Origin: Cyclobacterium sp. 1_MG-2023
GTDB taxonomy: Bacteria; Bacteroidota; Bacteroidia; Cytophagales; Cyclobacteriaceae
NCBI RefSeq assembly: GCF_030546805.1
Contig: NZ_JAUOPC010000008.1
Span: 186,001 to 250,000, forward strand
Reading direction: 5' to 3'
Length of the DNA: 64,000 bases
Within the stretch, counting starts at the first letter, position 1; the number at the start of each line of letters is the position of its first letter. Under the pieces are notes generated by a model. It was not told the origin of the DNA and searched no databases. It worked only from the letters and a program-made list of their open reading frames with translations. Both the position numbers and the translations under genes were made by a program. Shown here in pieces: positions 44,360 to 53,753 of the stretch.

Positions 44360-45897
44360 ACGACAAAGTTTTCAAGACACCCTCCTTAACTTATATTTTC
44401 TACGGACTGATTTTGGGAACATTTTTCCTTGGAAGTTGTAGTGAAAAGCCCGAAGACATAAGGGAAAAACCTAATATTCTTCTCCTTATGTCTGACAATC
44501 ATTCCTGGAACCACTTGGGCTGTTATGGAGATCCGGTAGTAAAAACACCATACATAGACAGTTTGGCTAAACGCGGCCTTAGATTTACCAACGCTTATTG
44601 TGCCGCTCCTTCCTGCACACCTGCTCGAGCATCCATGCTTACAGGGATGGATATTTGGAAGCTGGGAGAGGGAGCGAATCTTTGGGGAACCATTTCGTCT
44701 GACTTCCAAGTATATACCGATTTGCTCGAAGAATCGGGCTATTTGGTTGGTCACCAAGGCAAAGGTTGGGGACCCGGGAATTATGAAGCAGGGGGATGGG
44801 AGCGTAATCCGGCAGGCAATAAATTTGACCGCTTTCAGGATTTTTTGGATCAAAGAGAGGAAGAGCAACCTTTCACCTATTGGTTCAGCTCCAGAAACCC
44901 CCACCGGCCCTATGCTGACAATGCAACGAAAGGTACTATTGACTTGTCAGCCATTGAAGTCCCTACCTATTTACCTGACAACGATTCCGTTAGAATGGAC
45001 ATGGCTGATTATTATGCTGAAATTCAAAGTTTCGACAGTGAAGTAGGAGAATTTTTGGAGACCTTAAAGGCTTCCGGCGAAATGGAGAATACCATCATCA
45101 TTGTTTGTAGTGACAATGGTTGGCAAATGCCTCGGGGATTGGCCAACCTTTACACTTTTGGAACCAAAATACCTATGGTGATTTCCATGCCGGAAAGGTC
45201 ATCTGGTGCGCGGGTAATCAATGATTTTATTAACCTCAGTGATTTGGCTCCTACTTTTCTTGAATTGGCAGGCCTTCAAATCCCCAAAGAAATGACAGCC
45301 AAAAGTCTGGTAAATATCTTGGAGTCAGATAAAAGTGGCACAATTGAACCTGAGAGGGACTTTATGGTAACCGGCAGAGAACGGCATGCCTTTGTCCGAA
45401 ACGGTGGCGCCGGCTATGGAGGAAGATCTATTGTCACCAAAGATTTTCTATATATCCGTAATTACGAACCGGAACATTGGCCTGCCGGAGACCCTCCATT
45501 ATTTGGAGATGTTGATGCACACATGCTCCACTACCCTTCCCCGACTAAAGAGTATATGCTTAGGTATCGGGAGAAAGAGGAAGTACAGGAATTGTTTAAC
45601 TTGGCCTTTGAAAAAAGACCTGAAGAGGAGTTATTTGACCTTCGCCAGGATCCATATCAATTGAACAATCTGGCTTATAATGCTGACTATCAAAACACCA
45701 AGGAAATGCTTTCCGAAAGGCTGAATGCTTACCTCTCCAAAACAGGGGACCCAAGACTGGTCGGTGGCGAAATGAAATGGATAGGTGCTAAATATTTTAT
45801 GGATAGAGACAAGCGGCCAAAACCGAGTGAAAACTCCCAGAAAATTTTAGGCCTTAAAGAGTCCTACAGTTATGTTGAAGACAGTGTAAAGCAATAG
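44356..45897 (+). CDS. Lipoprotein sulfatase of the S1 family
   Basis: The 513-residue enzyme should remove sulfate esters from a glycan. The lipobox is LGSC with lipid cysteine C28. The calcium/sulfate site starts LLLMSDNHSW (D47). The formylglycine motif is C87-T-P-A-R91 within CTPARASMLTG, which needs oxidation by a maturase to be active. Downstream are IIIVCSDNGW and FGTKIPMVISMPE as in type I sulfatases. It is encoded by the third gene of the SusC-SusD-sulfatase-PHP operon, with ATGA overlap to SusD. The exact S1 subfamily and sulfate position cannot be judged. A formylglycine-generating enzyme is not encoded in the window. Confidence 0.94.
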   Translation: MNDKVFKTPSLTYIFYGLILGTFFLGSCSEKPEDIREKPNILLLMSDNHSWNHLGCYGDPVVKTPYIDSLAKRGLRFTNAYCAAPSCTPARASMLTGMDIWKLGEGANLWGTISSDFQVYTDLLEESGYLVGHQGKGWGPGNYEAGGWERNPAGNKFDRFQDFLDQREEEQPFTYWFSSRNPHRPYADNATKGTIDLSAIEVPTYLPDNDSVRMDMADYYAEIQSFDSEVGEFLETLKASGEMENTIIIVCSDNGWQMPRGLANLYTFGTKIPMVISMPERSSGARVINDFINLSDLAPTFLELAGLQIPKEMTAKSLVNILESDKSGTIEPERDFMVTGRERHAFVRNGGAGYGGRSIVTKDFLYIRNYEPEHWPAGDPPLFGDVDAHMLHYPSPTKEYMLRYREKEEVQELFNLAFEKRPEEELFDLRQDPYQLNNLAYNADYQNTKEMLSERLNAYLSKTGDPRLVGGEMKWIGAKYFMDRDKRPKPSENSQKILGLKESYSYVEDSVKQ

Positions 45898-45943
45898 AAA
45901 TAACCACATTAGGAATAAACCCCTAAAGCCTGAATTTAAAAAG

Positions 45944-48049
45944 ATGACCCAAATTGTATTGAACCCTTTACCCTTCCGTTTCAAACTGACCATGCATTGT
46001 TTTTTCATGATCGTTTTTTCTCTCTTATTGGAAAATAGCTATGGGCAAGAAATCATTATAAGTTCAGGAATGCATCATTTGCGCTTTGGTGAGCAACAAG
46101 AATGGTCGGATTTCCCTAAAAAAGCAGCGGGAGACCGGCTGGAAATTCCATTTGCTTTAGAGAATACGGATGGTAATCAAACCCTACAAATTCGGCAACA
46201 GGACGTAAAACATGCTTGGCAGGTAAAAATTAACGGCCATGTTCTGGGCAAATTAGACAGGGATGAAAAAGACAAGATCATCTATTTAGCCATTCCATCA
46301 GGAATACTAACTCTCGGAAATAACAGGCTGCAAATTGATCAAATGGATACAATTCCGGATGACATTTGGATAGGTCAAATAACACTTATTAATCAGCCTA
46401 TTTCTGAAGTTTTGTCTGACGTTTCCCTCAACATTGAAGTTTATGACAAATCTAGCGGGAATCTTCTCCCGGCGAGAATTACAGTTACCAATCCTGAAGG
46501 TGCCCTTCAAACGGTGGGGGCATCTTCTTCCAAAACTCTTGCGGTAAGACCGGGCATTGTCTACACCGGCAATGGAAAAGCCTCCTTTGGACTCCCATCA
46601 GGGAAGTTTACCATTTATTCCACTCGAGGAATTGAATATGGTGTAGATTCTCTCCAATTGGAAATAAAACCGGGAGATCAGATCCATAAAAAGCTTTATA
46701 TCAAGCGAGAAGTACCAACTGAGGGATGGATAAGCAGTGACACCCATATCCATACCTTTACCCATTCCGGACATGGTGATGCCAGCATGCAGGAACGTGC
46801 CATCACCATTGCAGGAGAAGGAATAGAATTGCCTATCATAACTGATCACAATATAAATATTGACTTGGCACCAACTGCCAAGGAAATGCAGGTAAACCCT
46901 TACTTCACCCCAGTCATCGGCAATGAAGTGACCACCCATCTCGGTCACTTTAATATTTTCCCGGTTGCAGAAGAAGCACCTATACCGGAAATAAAAGCGG
47001 AGAACTGGGAGGCACTGCATCGAAACATGAAGAAAACTGTGGCGCAGGGTGTTATCATACTGAACCATGCTCGAGATGTGCATGGTGGGTTCAGACCTTT
47101 TGATCAGGAAAGGCATATTGGAGATGCCGGAATTAACCTTGAAGACTGGAAAGTTCCGGCCAATGCGATGGAGGTCATTAATTCAGGAGCCCATCAAACA
47201 GATCTCATGCGTTTATACAAAGATTGGTTTGGCTTGCTGAACAGGGGCTATTCCATAACCCCCATAGGATCCAGTGATTCACATGATGTCAGCAGGTACT
47301 TAGTAGGTCAAGCCAGAACCTATATCCAAAGCCAACGTGATGACCCGGGAAAAATAGACATAAATGAAGCCATTCAAAATACCCGAGAAGGGAAGGTAAT
47401 GGTGAATTTTGGCCTGATGGCAGAGATGATTGTTGACAACAAATCTGGATCAGGTGATCTGGTACCAAACACCGGAGAGATTAATGTAGCGGTACGTGTT
47501 CTAGGACCAAGTTGGCTAGATGCGGACACAGTAAGGCTATATGCAAATGGTATAAAAATTCGTGAAGCAGTCATCTCTAAAGAAGATGAAAGTGAACCAG
47601 GCGTAAAATGGACCGGCACATGGACACTTCCAAAACCAGCGCATGATGTTTTTCTTGTAGCCATTGCCTCAGGCCCGGGAAAGGCTTTGCCCTTTTGGCA
47701 AATCGCCAAACCCTATCAGCCCGACAGCCCACTTTGGGAGCCAAAGGTAATGGGTTCATCAGGTGCCGTGTGGATTGATGTCGATGGGGATGGTACCCGA
47801 ACAAGCGCTTACGATTATGCTGAAAAATTATGGAAAGATGCTGCAGGAAAGGTTGAACGGTTGATACAGAACCTAAAACCTTATGATGAAGCAGTAGCCA
47901 TTCAAGCCGCCTCTATTTTAATGGAGGAAAGGTTACTAGGTAATCTAATGAAGAGCGACAAACCATTCCAACATGCTTCTCCAACCACAAAGGCTGGATT
48001 TCATAAATTTATAGAGGCATGGGTGCTTTCAGCAGCTGGTAAACCATAG
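45944..48049 (+). CDS. CehA/McbA-like PHP-domain metallohydrolase, secreted
   Basis: The 701-residue protein has a signal peptide (in a possible short form starting at MHCFFMIVF, 45992). An N-terminal beta-sandwich region is followed by a carboxypeptidase-like domain (about 160-255) and a PHP-type domain beginning GWISSDTHIHTFTHSGHGD with the metal-binding histidines of DTHIH at 266-270, then ITDHN and HARDVHGG, and ending with GSSDSHD. PHP metallohydrolases cleave phosphoester, carbamate or other bonds. In glycan operons such proteins are of unknown specificity. It is last in the SusC/D-sulfatase operon, 46 bp behind the sulfatase. Confidence 0.88.
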   Translation: MTQIVLNPLPFRFKLTMHCFFMIVFSLLLENSYGQEIIISSGMHHLRFGEQQEWSDFPKKAAGDRLEIPFALENTDGNQTLQIRQQDVKHAWQVKINGHVLGKLDRDEKDKIIYLAIPSGILTLGNNRLQIDQMDTIPDDIWIGQITLINQPISEVLSDVSLNIEVYDKSSGNLLPARITVTNPEGALQTVGASSSKTLAVRPGIVYTGNGKASFGLPSGKFTIYSTRGIEYGVDSLQLEIKPGDQIHKKLYIKREVPTEGWISSDTHIHTFTHSGHGDASMQERAITIAGEGIELPIITDHNINIDLAPTAKEMQVNPYFTPVIGNEVTTHLGHFNIFPVAEEAPIPEIKAENWEALHRNMKKTVAQGVIILNHARDVHGGFRPFDQERHIGDAGINLEDWKVPANAMEVINSGAHQTDLMRLYKDWFGLLNRGYSITPIGSSDSHDVSRYLVGQARTYIQSQRDDPGKIDINEAIQNTREGKVMVNFGLMAEMIVDNKSGSGDLVPNTGEINVAVRVLGPSWLDADTVRLYANGIKIREAVISKEDESEPGVKWTGTWTLPKPAHDVFLVAIASGPGKALPFWQIAKPYQPDSPLWEPKVMGSSGAVWIDVDGDGTRTSAYDYAEKLWKDAAGKVERLIQNLKPYDEAVAIQAASILMEERLLGNLMKSDKPFQHASPTTKAGFHKFIEAWVLSAAGKP

Positions 48050-48197
48050 CTTACCTGCAATGGGAATTAACTTGGTATTAATGCTTTCATTTGGCAAAAG
48101 GTTTAGGGGAGTAATTTTTCGTTTAAATCATGAAAGCCCTAGACCCTTACCTTGGATACCATTTAATTGAAAAGGTGAGGGCAACTTAAACCTAAAC

Positions 48198-49703
48198 TCA
48201 CTCATTCCCCTTCAACAAAAATCGCTTTTGATTCCTTTTAAACTCTCCGGGCTTATTGTGGTTGGCTTTTTGCTCATTGTATTTTGGCAAGCCTTCCCAT
48301 TCCGGACCTTCTGTTTTAACCTCTTCCAGCAGGGCAAGCATTTCATTTTTCATTTCTTCCAGTTTTTCGGGTTCGGCAGCTGCCAAATCCATTTGTTGGC
48401 CGGCATCACTACTTACATTGTACAATTCAAAAAACTCGGGTTGAATCCTTTTTATAAAAGCCATGTCTATATCCGATACCCCATGGGTTCTTGGTACTTT
48501 ATCATTGGACCTGCCTATTAACATATAATCCCCCTTCCGCATGGCAAATTCCGGTGAACTTCGGTAAAAATACCATAGCATGGGTTTTTCCCTTTGAATG
48601 GCCCCACCTTTCAACAAGGGTAGCAAATTTATCCCATCATATTTCCTGTCCTTAGGAATGGCCACTTCGCACAATTCACCTATGGTAGGCAGTAAATCCT
48701 GAAACCATATGGGCGTGTCAATTTCCCTATTCCCGGGAAAAGCACCGGGATAGGTGAAAATCCCGGGAACCTTGATACCCCCATCATATACCTCCCCTTT
48801 CAATCCGCGAAGTTCGCCTTGAGAACCTATCCGATAGGGGCCGTTATCCGAGGCAAAGAAGACCATTGTATTATTATCCAATCCTCTTGATTTTAAGGCT
48901 TGCAAAATCCTACCGGCGGCCAAATCCATGTTTTCAATATTGGCGAAATATTCAGCGGTTTTCTTGTCATAGTCTGGGTAATTGGCGATTAAATTATCAG
49001 GTGAAGCAACCTTAGCATGAGGCTCATGGAAAGCCACATAGAGGAAGAAAGGCTGTTCTTTTTGATAATTTTGCTCAAACCAAAGGTCTACTTCATCTGC
49101 TACCAATTGACAAGAATACCCCTTCTGCTCTCCTATTGGGTTTCCATTTCTAATAAAGTTGACAGGATTGAGATGAGAAGGCTGGGCATTGTTTTCCGTA
49201 CCAAGTGAATAATCAAAGCCCTGCTGGTTTGGTTGTGGCTGATTGAGTTCCTTATCTTGAGGAAGAACGCTCAAATGCCATTTACCAAAATGAGCAGTCT
49301 GATATCCCGCAGGTTTGAGTAGTTCCGCAATTGTTCTTTCATTGTCCGGAAGGTGCATTACAGACCCAGGAGGCCTGTAGCTATACATGCCCGCCCGTGC
49401 CGGAATCCTGCCTGTCAAAAGTCCAACCCTTGAAGGGGAACAGTTGGGAGCGCCGGCATAGCAATTGGTGAATTTCACCCCTTTAGATGCCAAAGCATCC
49501 AAGTTTGGAGTGTTGGCTACTCCACCGTATCCCTGAAGATCCGCATAGCCCATATCATCTGCAAGGATGACCACCACATTTGGGCGTGTACCCCCATTCT
49601 CGCCCTTTGTTACCTTATAGTTTTGGGACCAATTATTTTGAGCATTCACCGCCTGGTTCAGTCCAAATAAGAGGAAAAGTAAGCAGCATAGATTTTTTGG
49701 CAT
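48198..49703 (-). CDS. Secreted sulfatase of the S1 family (arylsulfatase A-like)
   Basis: The protein (501 residues from ATG 49703; an ATG six codons earlier is possible) has a signal peptide ending AVNAQ. The metal site is VVILADDMGYADLQGYGG and the formylglycine site CSPSRVGLLTGRIPARAGM with CSPSR. Further type I signatures are GYQTAHFGKWHLS and MVFFASDNGP. It is convergent with the PHP gene and divergent from the DUF5916 gene, so it is expressed separately, yet it sits inside the glycan locus. It differs from the first sulfatase in leader (signal peptide, not lipobox) and in the substrate region, so a different sulfate linkage is likely. Confidence 0.94.
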   Translation of the reverse strand: MPKNLCCLLFLLFGLNQAVNAQNNWSQNYKVTKGENGGTRPNVVVILADDMGYADLQGYGGVANTPNLDALASKGVKFTNCYAGAPNCSPSRVGLLTGRIPARAGMYSYRPPGSVMHLPDNERTIAELLKPAGYQTAHFGKWHLSVLPQDKELNQPQPNQQGFDYSLGTENNAQPSHLNPVNFIRNGNPIGEQKGYSCQLVADEVDLWFEQNYQKEQPFFLYVAFHEPHAKVASPDNLIANYPDYDKKTAEYFANIENMDLAAGRILQALKSRGLDNNTMVFFASDNGPYRIGSQGELRGLKGEVYDGGIKVPGIFTYPGAFPGNREIDTPIWFQDLLPTIGELCEVAIPKDRKYDGINLLPLLKGGAIQREKPMLWYFYRSSPEFAMRKGDYMLIGRSNDKVPRTHGVSDIDMAFIKRIQPEFFELYNVSSDAGQQMDLAAAEPEKLEEMKNEMLALLEEVKTEGPEWEGLPKYNEQKANHNKPGEFKRNQKRFLLKGNE

Positions 49704-49894
49704 TTTTATAACGATTAACATGCTATTGATAGGGTTTATATTTATCCTTTATAGGATTAGAATGTAAGAACAACTAATTATCGTTGAATATTTCCGTAAA
49801 ATCAACTAGAGCTTTAACTATTAACACAATTCTCAGCCCTTCCATATAATAACTTCTGACAAGTCCTAAATATTCACGTATTTCATACATATAA

Positions 49895-52093
49895 ATGAAT
49901 ATATCTGGAATAAAATATTTTTATGGGTTCTTTTTTTGTTTTTTTATGCTGTCTGGCCTTTATGCCCAACAGCCTAGAGACATTACGGCCTATCGTTTGG
50001 CGGAAAAGGAACAAATCAGCCTCGATGGAAGGTTGGATGAATCTTTTTGGTCAAAAGTCAACGCAGCAACGGCATTCCGCCAGCAGGAACCACTGGAAGG
50101 GCAACTTGCCACCGAGCAAACCTCTGTACAAATCGCATTTGACGAAAATAACCTTTACATAGGGGCAAGGTTTTATGACAGCGATCCGGATGGTATCAAA
50201 GCCTTTCAGAAAAGGCGAGATGCGGTTCTTGATACGGATGATACCTTTGCTTTTATTCTGGACACCTACAATGACCAACGTTCAGCCTTTTATTTCGAAA
50301 TCAATCCCCATGGCCTTATGGGAGACGGCATTTTAAGAACAGGCCAAGGTGCTGAGGTCAATAGGGACTGGAATGGGATTTGGAGAGTATGGGTGGCCCG
50401 TGATGACAAAGGATGGTCTGCCGAAATTCGCATACCCTTTATGACCTTAAATTTTGATCCCAAAAATGATACTTGGGGTATAAATTTTCTTAGAACCATT
50501 CGCAGGAAAAATGAAATCACCCTTTGGGAAGGCTATAAAAGAAATCAAGGAATCGAAAGACCTCAGGATGCAGGAAAACTTCGGGGCCTGTCAAACATTA
50601 ATCAGGGTATTGGATTAGAAGCTATACCCTATGCCATTACCTCTCAATCAAGGGTAAGAAATGATCCTGAGAAATCAATGGAAAAGCAAACCACCTTTAA
50701 TGCAGGTGGTGAATTAAATTATAACATTACCCCCAATTTAAAAGCAGGAATCACAATCAACACTGATTTTGCCGAAGCAGAAGTAGATGACAGGCAGGTT
50801 AACCTTACAAGGTTTCCCATAGTATTACCGGAGAGAAGGGATTTTTTCCTTCAAGGGGCTAATGTGTTTGTATTCGCCCCCTCCAGTAACCCCAACCCCT
50901 ATTTCAGTCGAAGGATAGGATTACAAGAGGGCCGGGCAATACCTATAAAACATGGCGCCAGACTTATTGGCCGCATAAAAAATACAGATATCGGTTTTAT
51001 CCAGACGAGAACGGGGGAATCAGGTGAGCTCCCAGGAGAAAACTTTACAGTAGGAAGAGTCCTTCAAAACATTTCTGCTGAAAGTACCATCGGAGCCATT
51101 TATACCCGTAGAGACACAGATGGAGACAGTATTCCGGTGAGAGAAACCTTAGGCGCAGACCTTAATCTAAGTACTTCCAAATTTTTGGGCAATAAAAACT
51201 TCCAATTTCAGGCTTTCTTTGTAGGCCATAGCCCAACATCTTTTAATGACAGCAGCAGTAATATGGACCGATCTGTCAGAGGGTTCAGGTTTAATTTCCC
51301 CAACCAACCTTGGGAGGCCCATGTCTCCTATCGCGAGTTTGGCGTCAATTACAATCCAGCTGTTGGATTTGTTCCAAGAATTGGTTTCAGAAGGCTTCAA
51401 CCGACAGTCACTTACAGCCCTTTAATGAAAAGGAGCTCCATTTTGAGAGAATTAAGTTGGGAATATGATTTTGAATACCTGATGCTGATGGATTGGCAAC
51501 CGGCCACTGTAAACCATGCTATCAGAGCATTGGGCCTACGTTTTGAAACAGGCGATTTTATCAATTTCTCTTTCTTGCACAACTATGAATTTTTGGATTT
51601 CACTTTTGATATTTTGCGGGATGGAATATTCTTAATTCCTGAGGGTACCTACCAAAATAGGGGATATTCCATAGAAGCTTCCTCTGCTCCATTTAGAAAA
51701 ATCGGCGGTACAGCCACACTTACCAATATAGGTTTTTGGACAGGAAGACAAGTACAACTGGATGCAGATGTGTTCATTAGACCTTTTACCGGACTTAACA
51801 TGACTGCAACGTATAGCTATAGTAATGTCAATTTGGAACAAGGAGATTTTAAAACCCACCTTTTAAGGTTAAACAGCAGTTATGATTTTTCCCCTTGGGT
51901 TTCGGTAAATTTCAATATTCAATACGATAATCTCACTGAAAGACTGGGTACTAACAGCCGGTTTATCTGGGTGATTGATCCCGGCAACACATTTTTCATT
52001 GTCCATAACCACAACTGGCAAAGGTTTACAGACCGATTCAATGTCATGGAAACTCAATCCATTATGAAACTTGCTTATACTTTAAGGTTTTAA
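49895..52093 (+). CDS. DUF5916 family protein with N-terminal CBM9-like domain
   Basis: The 732-residue protein has a signal peptide (1-24, ending LYAQ). A carbohydrate-binding family-9-like domain (about 28-215) starts LDGRLDESFWSKVNAATAFR and includes VQIAFDENNLYIGARFYDSD and GWSAEIRIPF. The DUF5916 part follows (about 230-732), with VVLPERRDFFLQGANVFVFA-like sequence and a strand-rich end resembling an outer-membrane barrel. The family is widespread in Bacteroidota; function unknown, a surface glycan-handling role is plausible. Fragments of a second copy lie at about 54960-55263. Confidence 0.9.
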   Translation: MNISGIKYFYGFFFCFFMLSGLYAQQPRDITAYRLAEKEQISLDGRLDESFWSKVNAATAFRQQEPLEGQLATEQTSVQIAFDENNLYIGARFYDSDPDGIKAFQKRRDAVLDTDDTFAFILDTYNDQRSAFYFEINPHGLMGDGILRTGQGAEVNRDWNGIWRVWVARDDKGWSAEIRIPFMTLNFDPKNDTWGINFLRTIRRKNEITLWEGYKRNQGIERPQDAGKLRGLSNINQGIGLEAIPYAITSQSRVRNDPEKSMEKQTTFNAGGELNYNITPNLKAGITINTDFAEAEVDDRQVNLTRFPIVLPERRDFFLQGANVFVFAPSSNPNPYFSRRIGLQEGRAIPIKHGARLIGRIKNTDIGFIQTRTGESGELPGENFTVGRVLQNISAESTIGAIYTRRDTDGDSIPVRETLGADLNLSTSKFLGNKNFQFQAFFVGHSPTSFNDSSSNMDRSVRGFRFNFPNQPWEAHVSYREFGVNYNPAVGFVPRIGFRRLQPTVTYSPLMKRSSILRELSWEYDFEYLMLMDWQPATVNHAIRALGLRFETGDFINFSFLHNYEFLDFTFDILRDGIFLIPEGTYQNRGYSIEASSAPFRKIGGTATLTNIGFWTGRQVQLDADVFIRPFTGLNMTATYSYSNVNLEQGDFKTHLLRLNSSYDFSPWVSVNFNIQYDNLTERLGTNSRFIWVIDPGNTFFIVHNHNWQRFTDRFNVMETQSIMKLAYTLRF

Positions 52094-52332
52094 ACTTGTG
52101 ATTAGGCTTTATGTTTCGACGATAAAAGTAAGTAATTTCTTAATAAGTGGTTCTTATTTTCAATTCCTAAAGAGTATACTAAACCTACACAATAAGTCGG
52201 GACTCAAAATAAAAAGCAGGTTTTTAAATAATTTTCATTAATTTAATTGTTCTGTACCATATGGTAGCTGAATTCGATGCCATAATATTTCAAGTACAGC
52301 GCTTTTACCCAAACCCACTAAGCAATCACCTC

Positions 52333-53595
52333 ATGAAAATTAAATCCTATCTGCTATTGCCTATAGTATTGCTTGCCTTTGCCTGCAAAAACAATACAGA
52401 GAAAAAAAACATCGCCGAAGAAATAAAAATACTGGTTCCGGAAGGGGTTACCTTCAATAAAGCAACCTTGAAAAGAATGGGGGCCAGTGGTGACAATTGG
52501 TGTATTACCTGGACCGCTGATGGTTCGCAAGTGGTTTCAATGTGTGATGGCAACTGGCTGGATCAAAAAAATTACGCATCACAAATCCACAACCACCTTT
52601 ACAGAATAAAAGGAGGCCCGGAAAACTTTGAAAGGGAAGATCTTCCTAATTACCCTGAATTCAGTGGCAAGGAAGGCAGCTGGTTTGGCTATGGCATAGT
52701 GGCTGTAAATGGCACTATTTATTCAGCAGTATCTAAAACTCCGGGAGTCGCTTGGTCAGGGCCCTTTACTGGCGTAAAACTTTTGAAGTCAACTGACAAT
52801 GGGGAATCCTGGTCCCGTGTAGACAGGGAAGGAAATGAACTTGCACTTACTGCAATGGACAGCATGAGAAATGTAGTCAATAAACAGGAGATGTTTTCTC
52901 TAAAGGAGCATGGACTTCCACATCAAACGCAGGAAGCCTACCCTTTTTCCTTTTTCGATTTTGTGCAAAACGGGCAAGACAACTCTGCTGCCAAGGATGA
53001 ATACGTATATATTTATTCCCCGGAAGGAGCCGCTGCCCATCAACTGAACCTAGCGAGAGTTTCCCATGACAAAATTGGCATTCGAAGTGAATGGGATTAT
53101 TTCACCAAATATGACGAAAACAATAATCCTCAGTGGTCAAAGAACATTGAAGATAGAGGTCAAGTACATGTTTTCCCTGAAAAAAGCAGTAAAAACCATT
53201 ATTTTGGTTGGTATTCTTGGTTGCCTTCTGTTGTTTGGAATGAAGGACTCGGGCTTTACATCATGGTCAATGGCGGCACCTATGGCGGTCATGGCATGAG
53301 CAATTCGGATGAAGATTATTACCACAGTTGGATGCATACCGAAACGGGTAGTTTGGGTTTTTGGTACTCAGAAAATGCTTATGGCCCATGGACGCAGTTT
53401 TATTATACGGATTACTGGACCGTGGATGACTCCAACAACAGGACTTACCAACCAAAGCTATCCCCAAAATGGATCAGTGAAGACGGTAAAAAAATGAACC
53501 TTATTTGGTCAGATGCCATGAAAAACGAGGAAGGAAAATCTCACTCAATCAACTATATATGGAATCAAATGGAGATAGAAATTAAGGTGAAATAA
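52333..53595 (+). CDS. Lipoprotein with sialidase/DUF4185-like propeller
   Basis: From the ATG at 52333 (a start 24 codons earlier lacks a leader) the 420-residue product has a lipobox LLAFACKN. The body has a propeller-like pattern with GASGDNWCITWTADGSQVVS, YGIVAVNGTIYSAVSKTPGV and KLLKSTDNGESWSRV, including an Asp-box-like S-x-D-x-G-x-x-W, and WYSENAYGPWTQFYYTDYW. This resembles DUF4185 and sialidase-like beta-propellers that read surface glycans. No catalytic set is assured. Its leader is very like that of the next lipoprotein gene. Confidence 0.75.
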   Translation: MKIKSYLLLPIVLLAFACKNNTEKKNIAEEIKILVPEGVTFNKATLKRMGASGDNWCITWTADGSQVVSMCDGNWLDQKNYASQIHNHLYRIKGGPENFEREDLPNYPEFSGKEGSWFGYGIVAVNGTIYSAVSKTPGVAWSGPFTGVKLLKSTDNGESWSRVDREGNELALTAMDSMRNVVNKQEMFSLKEHGLPHQTQEAYPFSFFDFVQNGQDNSAAKDEYVYIYSPEGAAAHQLNLARVSHDKIGIRSEWDYFTKYDENNNPQWSKNIEDRGQVHVFPEKSSKNHYFGWYSWLPSVVWNEGLGLYIMVNGGTYGGHGMSNSDEDYYHSWMHTETGSLGFWYSENAYGPWTQFYYTDYWTVDDSNNRTYQPKLSPKWISEDGKKMNLIWSDAMKNEEGKSHSINYIWNQMEIEIKVK

Positions 53596-53753
53596 AGCCT
53601 TACACGAAATAAGCATCAGCCATTCAATAACCGGGTATAAATTAATCTCAGATATTTAAATATAAATTAATTATGTTCGGGTTGGTTGGCAAACCTACTG
53701 TTTCCAAATAAATAAAACGATACTTTTAACGCCAGTCCTATAGTAATCCTAAT

